Positions 1 through 9,732 of a stretch of DNA of 64,000 nucleotides are shown here, piece after piece. Position 1 is the first letter of the stretch; each line of letters begins with the position of its first letter. The notes below the pieces were generated by a model that saw nothing but the letters and a program-made list of their open reading frames with translations, did no database searches and had not been told where the DNA came from. A program made the translations under genes and the position numbers. Source of the DNA: Arachis hypogaea (Eukaryota; Streptophyta; Magnoliopsida; Fabales; Fabaceae); NCBI RefSeq assembly GCF_003086295.3, contig NC_092046.1, positions 109,409,363 through 109,473,362 on the forward strand, read 5' to 3'.

Positions 1-1
1 A

Positions 2-262
2 GAGTTCAGATCTGGGGAGCTAGTTCTCCTTTACAACTCAAGGCTGAGGCTCATGCCAGGCAAGCTGAGATCACGGTGGGAAGGCCCCTATAGAGTAGAA
101 AAGGCAGAGCCATACGGAGTCTTCCACCTGAGTCATCCCTTAAGCTCCAATTTCATCATGGTCAATAGACATCACTTGAAGCTGTATCATGGTGAGAAGA
201 TGAAGCACAACAAGGAACTGGAGATCTTCCTCTTGGAGGATCCACAAATAGCAGAAGACTAA
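2..262 (+). CDS. Ty3/gypsy integrase C-terminal end (element F0, partial)
   Basis: The frame is open from the window edge to TAA at 260-262 and encodes the last 86 residues of a gypsy polyprotein. The segment GKLRSRWEGPYRV, followed by a short basic tail, is the GPY/F-type C-terminal module of integrase, which in this family helps integrase multimerise and bind DNA. The same module ends the pol of element A (about 14660-14710), with similar flanking text such as LYNSRLRL versus LFNSRLRL. No stop or frameshift is visible in the part present. The catalytic core lies outside the window, so activity cannot be judged. A covarying hairpin and a long untranslated spacer follow, then the env-position gene at 1780, the usual Athila-type order. 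Confidence 0.9.
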   Translation, partial: EFRSGELVLLYNSRLRLMPGKLRSRWEGPYRVEKAEPYGVFHLSHPLSSNFIMVNRHHLKLYHGEKMKHNKELEIFLLEDPQIAED

Positions 263-305
263 GGTTATGGTCCGTCCAACTTAATGACGTAAAAGCAAAG
301 TGCTA

Positions 306-323
306 GGTAGGAGAAAACCCACC
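306..323 (+). other. Post-pol RNA hairpin (F0 copy)
   Basis: GGTAGG, loop AGAAAA, CCCACC, lying 43 bases after the pol stop. One A-C mismatch breaks an otherwise 6-bp stem. Copies with intact stems occur at the same place in A, C and D. Confidence 0.6.
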
Positions 324-467
324 ATGGTATATATGATCGTCCCTTTTCATTCCTAGTTTTATATTATTTTATTTTTCACAGTATTCATTCACAATTTCTG
401 CATAATCATTCTGCATTCTACATTCTGCATTATGCATTCTACATAAAAAAAGGGGGGGTTCGACGCA

Positions 468-985
468 CAAGCGTCCCTCACGCGTGCGCGTCATGTGTGA
501 TTTCGCACCACCAAGGAATTGACCCGAGAGTTGGGCAAGAGTGGCGCTAGAAGTATGCTTTGCGCACAAGCAAGTCCACGTGTATGCGTCTCTCACGCAT
601 GCGCGTCGCTTGCGCTTTCAGCAGCCCACCCGTAAACGTCCCTGACGCGTACGCGTGACCCTAGAAATCGGCATAAATAGGTGTTTGGCCAGAGAGTTGT
701 GTTGGTGTGGGGCTAGAACTGTGCTGGAGGCATAAACCCCCATCACACGTACGCGTCCCTAACGCGTGCGCGTCATTTTCCCTTAATAACCACCGACGCG
801 TGCGCGTACTTGACGCACACGCGTCGTATGCATTTTTGGCTCTCGTGCGTTTCAACCCGAGAGTTGTGCGTGCGGAGGGCTTCCTTCGCGCGATTGGCAC
901 AATCCACTATCACGCGTATGCATCCCAGACGCGTACGCGTCGCTTAAAACTTGCGCGACTCACGCGTACGCGTCGCATGGGACGC
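468..985 (+). repeat. CpG-rich palindromic motif cluster (F0 spacer)
   Basis: About ten irregularly spaced copies of ACGCGTACGCGT or GACGCGTGCGCGTC-like motifs, often paired with spacers such as CCCTGACG. They are self-complementary and stand out from the AT-rich surroundings. Overlapping open frames here on both strands come from the repeats and look non-coding. Confidence 0.75.
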
Positions 986-1755
986 ACAATTAAACAAGTA
1001 CTCCGCCTAATTTCATTCCTTCCCTCCCCCAATCCTAATTCTTTTTCATTCCTAACTCTTTTTTCTTTCTTCCTTATTCCTTCTTCCTCCCTTTTTCATC
1101 TTCTACATCAGGTTTCTTTCTCCCCTCTCCTCAACTTTGTCATTGTTTTTTAATTATTGCATTTACTTATTTTTCTTTTTTCTCAAGTTTTCTTTTAGCT
1201 TAATTATTTATGGTTTCTTTTTCATTCTTTTCTCATGCATTTTTATATTGGTGTTGAAATTTTATTTGGGTACTACTTTTAAGCTTGTGGATACTATGAG
1301 GAGTGATTTGACAATTGACATTTAATTTTGGCTCTCATATACATTTGGATACATTATTTTCATTCCTATTTTAACTTGCACACCAAGTGTTTGTGAAAAA
1401 GCTTTTATGGCATTTTGAATCCTATTTTATTTTACTATTACACTTTAATGCCTCTTTTTCACAACACTTGTACTCCACATGTATTTGGAATTATCATTCA
1501 CAATTGTCATCATAAAAATTGCTCTTTCCTTGGTGCATTTAATACTTGATGCTTGAGTTATGCCTCTCATGCCTGTTACTTGCATGCTTTTACCCTCTTG
1601 CATCTAATTATTCTGAATTATCTTCTTGATCTTAATTGATGTCTTACCTACATGTTGTAGCTACCATGTATTTAAGCTATTTTCTTTTCTTTGGCATTCA
1701 TTATCACTTGAAATTTTCTTCCTCTGGTTTTTCGTTATATATATATTTCACAGTC
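986..1755 (+). other. Untranslated spacer between pol and env-position gene (F0)
   Basis: T- and TC-rich sequence without a convincing coding frame. The short frames in it are pyrimidine runs translated as Phe/Leu/Ser. Elements B, C and D have the same kind of spacer before their ORF2. Confidence 0.6.
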
Positions 1756-1777
1756 TTCCTCTTTCTTTCTTCCTTAG
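1756..1777 (+). promoter_or_regulatory. Putative 3' splice site before env-position ORF (F0)
   Basis: A pyrimidine tract ends in CCTTAG at 1772-1777, two bases before the ATG at 1780. B, C and D have the same tract plus TTTTAG one base before their ORF2 start. This would suit a spliced subgenomic RNA; usage is inferred. Confidence 0.45.
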
Positions 1778-1779
1778 GC

Positions 1780-3029
1780 ATGGGCACCAAGAAAGGCAAA
1801 GAGAAAGCCACTGACAAGCCACCGACAAGAAGAGGAACCAAGAGAGCACCGGCTAAGGCGCTTCCATCTACAAGCGTAAAGCCGCCAACAAAGCGGGTGA
1901 AGAGGATCATTAAAGTTGATGAATCAGAGAAAGCCTTTCCCGCACGGGACTCCACACGGTTCACTAACCACTACTGCGAACAGATGTTCCCCATCCTAGC
2001 CGAGAGGAACTACAACAATGAGCACCTACTCATTATTCCAGCACACTTTGTCAATTTTGTGGAGCCCCGCATAGAGAGGAGACAGTGGGGATTTTTGAAG
2101 AGGCAGTCGCGAGAGGCCAACTTATCATGGGTAGTTGAATTCTACTCCAACTTCTACTCGTCTACACTGCAGACTGTCTATATTCGCCAACAGCAAGTCC
2201 CTATCTCTGAGAGTGCCATACAGCGAGCACTGGATCTTCCACCTAGCTCAGAGGGATTGGATGCATATCAACAAGCCTCTCTTAAGCGCCAGACATATCA
2301 GTTCGACTGGGATAGCGTCCTTGGAGTTATAGCCCAACCTGGTAGTACCTGGATCTATGGGCCGCATCGGTCAAAACCCAAGAGCATCTCAGCCCAGTCA
2401 CTTACCTTGGAGGCTCGTGTGTGGGTACAGATTATGTCCCACTATATCTTTCCGAGCACTCACGAGTCCACCTTCACAGTGGACATGGCTTTCCTCAACC
2501 TGCCCCGACACATCCGGCAAGCAATGGGACATGTATAGATTGCGGGTAACCTGCCTTCCCCGCCTTGGTTTCAGATTTAGTCTCTGCAGCAGGTGTGTCC
2601 TATCGGGCAGGTGACACAAAGGTCATGATCCCTAGGGCCGACCAATACGTCCCGAACGGGAAGTACATCCGGCCACCAGTTTCCTCTGCGAGCCGGCCTG
2701 CAGGCCCATCTTTGGATACTCCTCCTTCTCCTACTCCACCATCATCCACACCACAAGCACCATCCACCCATTAGATGTTCCTTCAGATCCTTGAGAGGTT
2801 CGACCAGCAAGACCGGCGAATGGAGCATTTGGAGCGCCACAACAAGCGCCGATATAACTACCTGAAGGAACTCATTGTTGGTACTCACCCACCTCCAGAA
2901 CAGAAGCACACCCCAAATTCCCCTTCATCCAGTAGCACAGAAAGCCATGGCAAACCAGAGAGCGGAGGCAATGCTTCCAGCGCTACCTTGCTCCTTACTG
3001 ATGGCACGGAGGACCGTGCCAAGCCTTAA
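1780..3029 (+). pseudogene. Env-position ORF, plant transposon protein-like (F0)
   Basis: It starts at ATG 1780, with MGTKKGKEKATDK and a Lys/Arg/Pro-rich basic head of about 50 residues. A globular region follows (ARDSTRFTNHYCEQMFPILAE; WVVEFYSNFYSSTL; PISESAIQRALDLP). In layout it resembles what I remember as the 'putative plant transposon protein' domain found after pol in Athila-type elements. The C-terminal part is Pro/Ser-rich, then charged and probably helical (RMEHLERHNKRRYNYLKEL). Damage: TAG at 2536-2538, a frameshift near 2555 (frame 1 to frame 0), and TAG at 2772-2774 where CAG is likely original. The tail ends at TAA 3027-3029, inside a conserved hairpin and purine tract. No signal peptide or membrane span is obvious, so calling it an envelope gene rests on position only. 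Confidence 0.75.
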
Positions 3030-3042
3030 GTGTGGGGAGGTC
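3003..3042 (+). other. AGGA-loop hairpin plus internal PPT-like tract (F0)
   Basis: GGCACGG (3003-3009), loop AGGA, CCGTGCC (3014-3020), then AAGTGTGGGGAGGTC at 3028-3042. The tract is almost the same as the terminal polypurine tract of this group. It overlaps the end of the post-pol gene. Confidence 0.7.
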
Positions 3043-3417
3043 AGTCCTTGACTTCCGGAGGTAATCTCTCTCTCTTGACACCAACATTTTAGTTTTTCTT
3101 TTGTTAGATAGGATAGATTGCATGATAATAATTGCTTGCATGTATGTTTTGCTTGATTGAAGTAATGAGTTTCTTTTTAAGACCCCATTTTATAATATTT
3201 CACTAATTTAAATTAAAACTTTTTTGTTAAACTTATTTGAAGATTGTAATTTTGAACATGGTTTATAGCTAAGAACACACAACCTGTGAGATTTTGAGCT
3301 TAATTATATGGTTACATTATTTAACCATGATTTTTATTCTTGTGAGTTTTCTTCTCCATGATTACAATCTATAGTTTGTTCCATTCTGTATGTCTATTGT
3401 TTAGTGTATTTGCATGC
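3043..3417 (+). other. 3' untranslated region of F0, left part
   Basis: No coding frame. It matches the UTRs of B, C and D (for example AACATGGTTT, then AGCTAAGAACACA). It is cut at 3417 by the LTR of B and resumes at 22413 with ATATGATTGAGGCC. Confidence 0.7.
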
Positions 3418-5141
3418 TGATAAACCCCGATTTTATGGTTTATCTTGTGCTTATTTTGGGGGATTTTATCACCTTTTCTCACATTTATTCAATGAAATAG
3501 CATGGTTTTGTAATTCTCCCTTGATTTGTGCTTAAATGTGAAAACATGCTTTTTAGGCCCTAAAATAGCCAATTTTAATTCACTTTAATTCCATTCGATG
3601 CCTTGATATGTTTGTTGAGTGATTTCAGGTTCATAAGGCAACTATTGGATGGAAGAAGTGGGGATAAAAGCATGCAAAGTGGGAGAACTCATGAAGAAAT
3701 GAAGAAACCGTAAAGCTATCAAGCCCGACCTCCTGGCACTCAAACGATCATAACTTGAGCTACAGAGGTCCAAATGAGGCGGTTCTAGTTGCGTTGGAAA
3801 GCTAACATTTGGGGCTTCAAAATGATATAAATTTTGCCATATGTTGCTTCGCGTTCAGGGGCGCACACGTGCAGTTTGCTCGCGCGCGCCGATGCTGTTC
3901 GTGGCCCACTTTTATGAAATCGCCCCCAGCGATTTTGCAGCTCATTTTGGGCCCAATCCAACCCATTTATGATGCTATTGAACCCAAGGATTGAAGGGGG
4001 AATGATGGAAGTATTCATAGTTTTAGTTTTCATCATGTTTTAGGATAGAATTCTAGAGAGAGAAGCTCTCTCTTCTCTCTAGAATTTAGGGTAGTTTAGG
4101 TTTAATTTTCTTAAATCCAACTTTCAATTCTTGTTTTGATTTAGTTTTCCTTTTAATTTCTTGTTGTTACATCTTAATCTTCTTAGTTTCTCTTGTTCAT
4201 TTTCCTTTATTTTGTTACTTTTATGTTGATGAACCCTTGTTGGTTTTCCATTTTCCTTTAATGAAATTTATGTTTGATGTTCTTTTGTTGATGATTTGAA
4301 TTGTTAATTTACTTTTCTTGCAATTGGTAGTTGATAGATTTATTATTCTTGCACTTTTACCATGCTTTCCATTTACGCCTTCCAAGTGTTTGATAAAATG
4401 CTTGGAAGGATGTTAGAGTAGATTTTGAGCATTCTTGGCTTGGAAAGAGTAATTAGGCAATCTTGAGTCATGAAAACCCAACTTATGTTGGTGATCTAGA
4501 GTTGTTAGCTAGTATTGTTTCCATTGACGCTAATCTTTTGCTACTTTCATTAGTGAGTTGATTAGGACTTTTGGAATATTGTTTCCATTGACGCTAATCT
4601 TTTGCTAATTTAATTAGTAAGTTGGTTAGGACATTTGGATTGAGATTAGCTAGTCTCGTTAGACTTTCTCCCTATTTGTTGGAGTTGACGTAATGAGATA
4701 AATTCTTGTTATAATTGTGACATGATTAATTAGTCTTGTTTGACATTCTCCCTATTTGTTGGAGTTAACTAAATAAGATGAATTAATCATTGCATGACTA
4801 GGATAGAAAGCCTATGATCTCAATCTTTGCCATGAATGTCTCTCTTTATCACTTGCTTTCTTTAATTGCTCTCTTTATTTTTCTTGTCATTTATTTTATT
4901 GCCCCTTTTATCAACCAAACCCCCCCCTTGACCTTCATAGCCAATAATTGACCATTTCATTGCAACTCTTCGTGAGACGACCCGGAGTCTTAATACTTCG
5001 GTTAATTCTTATTGGGGATTGTTATTTGTGACAACCAATATTTTTTATTGGGAGGATTGTTTGTTGTGTAGAACTATACTTGCAACGAGAATTCATTCAT
5101 TTGAGGAAATTCTATACCAACACGACAATTTTCTTAAATGA
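3418..5141 (+). repeat. 5' LTR of element B
   Basis: Begins TGATAAACCCCG, as do related LTRs at 22095, 33008 and 44682. It holds the conserved GAGCTACAGAGG block (about 3748-3830), a GA/CT palindrome near 4051-4085, and the tail GACGACCCGGAGTC shared by this group. The right end is set by the primer site at 5145; the expected terminal CA is not preserved, so 5141 is approximate. Confidence 0.85.
4513..4640 (+). repeat. 64-bp tandem duplication in LTR B
   Basis: Two adjacent copies (4513-4576 and 4577-4640), both starting TATTGTTTCCATTGACGC. The related solo LTR at 44682 has one copy. Confidence 0.75.
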
Positions 5142-5144
5142 AAA

Positions 5145-5162
5145 TGGCACCGTTGTCGGGGA
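5145..5162 (+). other. Primer binding site of B (tRNA-Asp type)
   Basis: TGGCACCGTTGTCGGGGA differs at two places from TGGCGCCGTTGCCGGGGA, the complement of the plant tRNA-Asp 3' end. Both changes are G-to-A or C-to-T. Confidence 0.8.
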
Positions 5163-5289
5163 GTTGCAATGGTGTTATATTGTTGGCTATTGTATATATG
5201 TTAATATGCTTATTTGCTAGTTTTTGCTTATTTTAGGAGCTAGTTTTTATTAGTTCTTACTAGTCTTGTTTTTATTTTCTCTTGCTATT

Positions 5290-7041
5290 ATGAATTCTCA
5301 TCACTTTGGCTATGAGTTTGGTTTAAATTATGTTGTAGGGAATGAAAGCTACAATGAGGATGTGCATCAAGGATGGAACAATCAAAGGTGGGAGGAGCCT
5401 CAAGGGATTGATCAACCTTCTTGGCAACAACCCCCTCCGGATTCTTATGGGTATAACTCTAATCCTAATTCATATCAATCTAATGGATGTGGTGACCCTT
5501 ATTGTGATTGTCAACAACCACCACCACATGCCTATGAACCACCCCCTCAACATGACTTTGAACCACCTTACTCACAAGCCCCTTTTCACCAAACACCTCC
5601 ATATGACCCCAACCCATATCCACCATACCAACCACCTTATGAGCCATATGAACCATACATGGAACCACCACCATTCCAACACAATTACCCTCAAGAACCA
5701 CCTCAATATACACCAGCTCCATACCCTTACCAAGATGAACCAACTTCCGATTATGAATCTTTCCTCCCAAACAATGAACCTTCTCTCCCACCATCACCTC
5801 CCGATGAAGCCCCCACACATGAATTGAGAGATCTTGAATCTCATATCCTAAGGCGACAAGAGGAGGATGAAAAAAAGTTTAAGGAGCTAGGAGCCAAGAT
5901 GGCTATCCTAGTGGAAGTCGTTAGCAATATGGCCTCCTCCCAACTAAGCAATCAAGGAACTCCCATTGACGAATGTGGAGAAGCAACCAAGGAGCATAGT
6001 GAGGGAGTGAGTTTAGAGCTTCAAGGTGAAGAAGAGAAGTTGAAACAAGGATTGCCACAAGGGGAGAAAGTTGAGATAATTGAGCCGGAAGAAGTGGTTG
6101 AAGTCTTTGAAGAGGTTGACCAAGAGATGGATTCAATCATTGAAGAATTCTTATGTACAATTGAATTCTCTCTAATTGGGTTTGACATAGAGGATAAGGA
6201 AGAAGATACCTCACCTTCCATACCCTTGGTAAGCAATGAAGAATAGATTGAATTGAAAGGAAGCTACCAAGAGGAGAAGGTTGAGCAAGAAGCAAGCTCC
6301 ACCATTGAAGATGATTCCACACCAACTAATGAGTCTTTTGGAACTGATGAATCTCCCTCATTGTGTTATGAAATTAATGACAAGGAGGACCGTGCACAAC
6401 CTCCAACACATGGTTTGAGCAATGAAGGGTGCATAGAAGAAGTTGGTGAGCAAGGAATTGAAATTGAAAAAGCTTGCAAAGAGGTGGAAGATGCAAAGGA
6501 AGAGCACAAGAGAATGAATCTCACATTGGCTAAGTGTGGGGAGGTCCCCCTTCCTAAGTCACCATCATCCAACACAACATTCAAGTGGATAAAATTTCTA
6601 TCCCTAAGCTTCACTTTCTCACTTGAATATGGTTTGATTGAAAATGATGGTCAACTTAGAGCTCTTTGTGGAATTAAGAGTAAGAGAGAGTTGTGTAGTG
6701 GTTGGAAACACCATTCTAAGTTCATGATGGTTGCATGCTCAAAGTTGAATGGCAATGTTTGGTGTGGAGCTAAATTGTGTGGGTCTAGGAGAATGTTTGG
6801 ATGCTTCTTTGAGAATTCCAAGGCTAAACCACCCAAGCAGAATCATGATAATCAATTAGAAGATGGGTGTGAAAATAAGATATGGGATCCCAGATCACAA
6901 CATGAAGACCAATTTTGGGAGCTCATATCTTGGGAAGAATCTCACCCAAGCTTGGTGGAAATGGTTGGAAATTCTGACAACCAATTGAGGAGCAAGCATT
7001 CTTGGGGGATCAAGGATGAATACAAGCATAAGCCACCATGA
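5290..7041 (+). pseudogene. ORF1 of element B: Pro/Tyr-rich then acidic protein, one stop
   Basis: It starts at ATG 5290 (MNSHHFGYEFGLNYVVGNES), a start matched in D. The 583-codon frame runs to TGA 7039-7041 with one internal TAG at 6244-6246; D has GAG at the matching site. Residues about 30-170 are rich in Pro, Tyr, Gln and His with PPPQHDFEPP-like units. Next comes a short helical stretch (LRDLESHILRRQEEDEKKF), then a long Glu-rich region. The C-terminal part is conserved in C and D: FKWIKFLSLSF, DGQLRALCG, KSKRE, GSRRMFGCF and a closing KHKPP. It sits where gag-pol normally begins. No zinc knuckle, gag, protease, RT or integrase motif is visible. I do not recognise the family. It may be a degenerate gag-like or captured host sequence; the function is unknown. 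Confidence 0.75.
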
Positions 7042-7090
7042 CAAGGAGCCTCCCAAATGTCCAACTTAAGGACTTAAACTAAAAGTGCTA

Positions 7091-7108
7091 AGTGGGAGAC
7101 ACCCCACC
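7091..7108 (+). other. Post-ORF1 RNA hairpin (B copy)
   Basis: GTGGG (7092-7096), loop AGACAC, CCCAC (7103-7107), 50 bases after the ORF1 stop and followed by CATGG. Same position and loop as in C and D. Confidence 0.65.
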
Positions 7109-7627
7109 ATGGTAAACTCTTTCCACTCTCTTTTAGATTTGGTTAATAAGTGATTTGAGTTGGCATTATAGGTAGTTTTTGTTATTTTCTATACTCTTAT
7201 ACATTTTTCTTTGATTGATTGGTTGTTTATTAGTTTGTTTTGATTAGTTTAGATTGTTGTTAAAGTAGGTTGCTTGAAGTACAAGTTTTGTTTGTTTTGT
7301 CTTTGAAAATTTTTCAAAAAGTTACAGATTTTTGTTAAATTTGAATTTTGGTTGCTTTGGAATGTTTATAGGTTAGGAGAGTGTTAAATTCTGTTTTTAT
7401 GTTTCTAAAAAAAAAAAAAAATGAGCATCGGCGCCCAAGCGCGCACTACGCGCGCGCGCCGTTGTGGTTTCACAACTCCTAGTACTAAAACCCGAGAGTT
7501 GTGCCCACTTTATGCCTACTTTGTGCCAGGCGATCCGCGCGTAAGCACGCAAGATTGTCCCTGTCGCATCCATGCCCAAGCACGCATGGCGCGCGCGCAC
7601 GGATTGTCCGTGCTGCATCCGCGCCTG
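7109..7627 (+). other. Spacer of element B, left of the A insertion
   Basis: T-rich untranslated sequence, then from about 7424 GC-rich palindromic motifs (GCGCGCGCGCC, AAGCGCGCACTACGCGCG). Open frames on both strands here reflect the repeats. Element A interrupts it at 7633. Confidence 0.65.
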
Positions 7628-7632
7628 AGCAC
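7628..7632 (+). repeat. Target site duplication of A, left copy
   Basis: AGCAC, identical to 19632-19636 just outside the other LTR. Confidence 0.9.
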
Positions 7633-8964
7633 TGATGAGCAGATATTTTATACGCTTTTTGGGGTTAATTTCTTATAGATTTTAGTATGTTTTAGTTGGT
7701 TTTTAGTTTATTTTCATTAGTTTCTAGGAAAAATTCATATTTCTGGACTTTACTATGAGTTTGTGTGTTTTTCTGTAATTTCAGGTATTTTCTGGCTGAA
7801 ATTGAGGGAGCTGAGCAAAAATCTGATTCAGGCTGAAAAAGGACTGCTGATGCTGTTGGATTCTGACCTCCCTGCACTCAAAATGGATTTTCTGGAGCTA
7901 CAGGACTCCAAATGGCGTGCTTCTAATTGCGTTGGAAAGTAGACATCCAGAGCTTTCCAGCAATATATAATAGTCCATACTTTGCTTAAGGATAGATGAC
8001 GTAAACTGGCGTTCAACGCCAGTTCTCTGCCCAATTCTGGCGTCCAGCGCCAGAAACAAGTTGCAAGTTGGAGTTCAACGCTAGAAAAGGATCCAAAGCT
8101 GGCGTTGAACACCCAAAACAGCCCCAGGCACGTGAAAGCTTTAGTCTCAGTCCCAGCACACACCAAGTAGGCCCCAGAAGTGGATTTCTGCACTATCTGT
8201 TATAGTTTACTCATTTTCTGTAAACCTAGGTTACTAGTTTAGTATTTAAACAACTTTTAGAGATTTATTTTGTATCTCATGACATTTTAGATCTGAACTT
8301 TGTACTCTTTGACGGCATGAGTCTCTAAACTCCATTGTTGGGGGTGAGGAGCTCTGCTGTGTCTCGATGAATTAATGCAAGTATTTCTGTTTTCTATTCA
8401 AACATGCGTGTTCCAATCTAAGATATCCATTCGCGCCTAAATATGGAGAAGATGATGATCAGTGACACTCATCACCGTTCTACATCAGATTGAATGAATA
8501 TCTCTTAGATTCCCTAATCAGAATCTCCGTGGTATAAGCTAGATTAATAGCGTCATTCATGAGAATCCGGAAAGTCTAAACCTTGTCTGTGGTATTCCGA
8601 GTAGGATTCTGGAATTGGATGGCTGTGACGAACTTCAAACTCGCGAGTGCTGGGCGTAGTGACAGACGCAAAAGGATAGTAAATCCTATTTCGGTACGAT
8701 TGAGAACCTGCAAGATGATTAGCCGTGCGGTGACAGCGCATTTGGACCCTTTTCACTGGAAGGATGGATGGTAGCCATTGACAACGGTGATCCACCTACA
8801 CACAGCTTGCCATAGGAGGACGTGCGTGCGTGAATCATAAAACAGAGGAAAGCAACAATCTCTGTGGGATCGACCCTTACTCACGTAAGGTATTACTTGG
8901 ACGACCCAGTGCACTTGCTGGTTAGTTGTGCAGAATTACATTGTGAAGTAATTTTCGTGCACCA
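7633..8964 (+). repeat. 5' LTR of A (1332 bp)
   Basis: Starts TGATGAGCAGATATTTTATA and ends TTTTCGTGCACCA. Closely similar to the 3' LTR but about 208 bp shorter, mainly from two deletions: one near 8472 (between ATCACC and GTTCTACATC) and one near 8853 (after GAGGAAAGCA). It carries the GAGCTACAG block (about 7891-7975) and palindromes CTGGCGTTCAACGCCAG from 8006 to about 8118. Confidence 0.95.
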
Positions 8965-8970
8965 AGTTTT

Positions 8971-8988
8971 TGGCGCCGTTGCCGGGGA
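8971..8988 (+). other. Primer binding site of A (tRNA-Asp)
   Basis: TGGCGCCGTTGCCGGGGA, complementary over 18 bases to the plant tRNA-Asp 3' end, 6 bases after the LTR. Confidence 0.95.
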
Positions 8989-9732
8989 TTCTTTGAGTTT
9001 GGACAACTGACGGCTTATTTTTTTGCTTAGATTAGGAAAAAAATTTCTTTTTGGTTTAGAGTCTTTTATTATTTATACATTGTTAAAACACTTTAAATTT
9101 ATAGCTCAATTAGTTAGAGCGTGGTGCTTATGTTCTTGGTAATTGGCTATCCTATTTTTAAAATCTTTTTCAAAAATAATTTTTCTTTGAATAAATCTTG
9201 TGCCAAACTCTAAGTTTGGTGTTTTCTTGTTGATTTTTCTTTGTTTTTCGAAAATTTTAGATTGGTTTTCTAAAAATTTTAAGTTTGGTGTTCTTTCTTC
9301 ATGTTCTTGTGAGTCTTCAAAGTGTTCTTGAGTTTTCCTTGTGTCCTGATCTTAAAATTTTAAGTTTGGTGTTCCTTGCTGTTTTCCCTCCAAAATTTTC
9401 GAAAACAAGGAGCATTAGATCTAAAAATTTTAAATCTTGTGATATTTTATTGTTTTTCTCTTTCCTCACTAAATTCAAAAATATCTTTTCTCTCTAATTT
9501 TAAAACAAATTTTTTAAAATTATTTTTAAAAATTTAGATTTTTTTTCAAAATTTAAAATCTTTTCCAAATCATATCTTTTTCAAAACTTCCTTACCACTT
9601 TCTCTCCCCTCATTTTTTTCAAAAATCTTCACCTATTTTTATTTATTTTATTTTAATTTATTTTATTTTTGAAATAAATAAATAAATAAATAAAAATAAA
9701 AATTTTTTTTACATCATCTCCCTTTCTCCATC
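8989..9732 (+). other. AT-rich leader of A
   Basis: Non-coding, T-rich. AAGTTTGGTGTT occurs at 9212, 9281 and 9362, the same string as the polypurine-tract region at 18079. At 9203-9219, CCAAACT and AGTTTGG form an inverted repeat. Confidence 0.7.

Noticed and set aside
707..1153. 148-codon plus-strand frame in the F0 spacer
   Set aside because: Same cause: the palindrome cluster followed by a pyrimidine tract.
1780..3029. Viral-type envelope glycoprotein
   Set aside because: No signal peptide, transmembrane segment or cysteine pattern is visible in F0 or A; only the position after pol is envelope-like.
5342..5827. Met/His/Leu-rich plus-strand frame and a Val/Gly/His-rich minus-strand frame over the Pro-rich part of ORF1 B
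   Set aside because: Both are shadows of the CCA/CAC-rich ORF1 codons; the ORF1 frame is the one matched in C and D.
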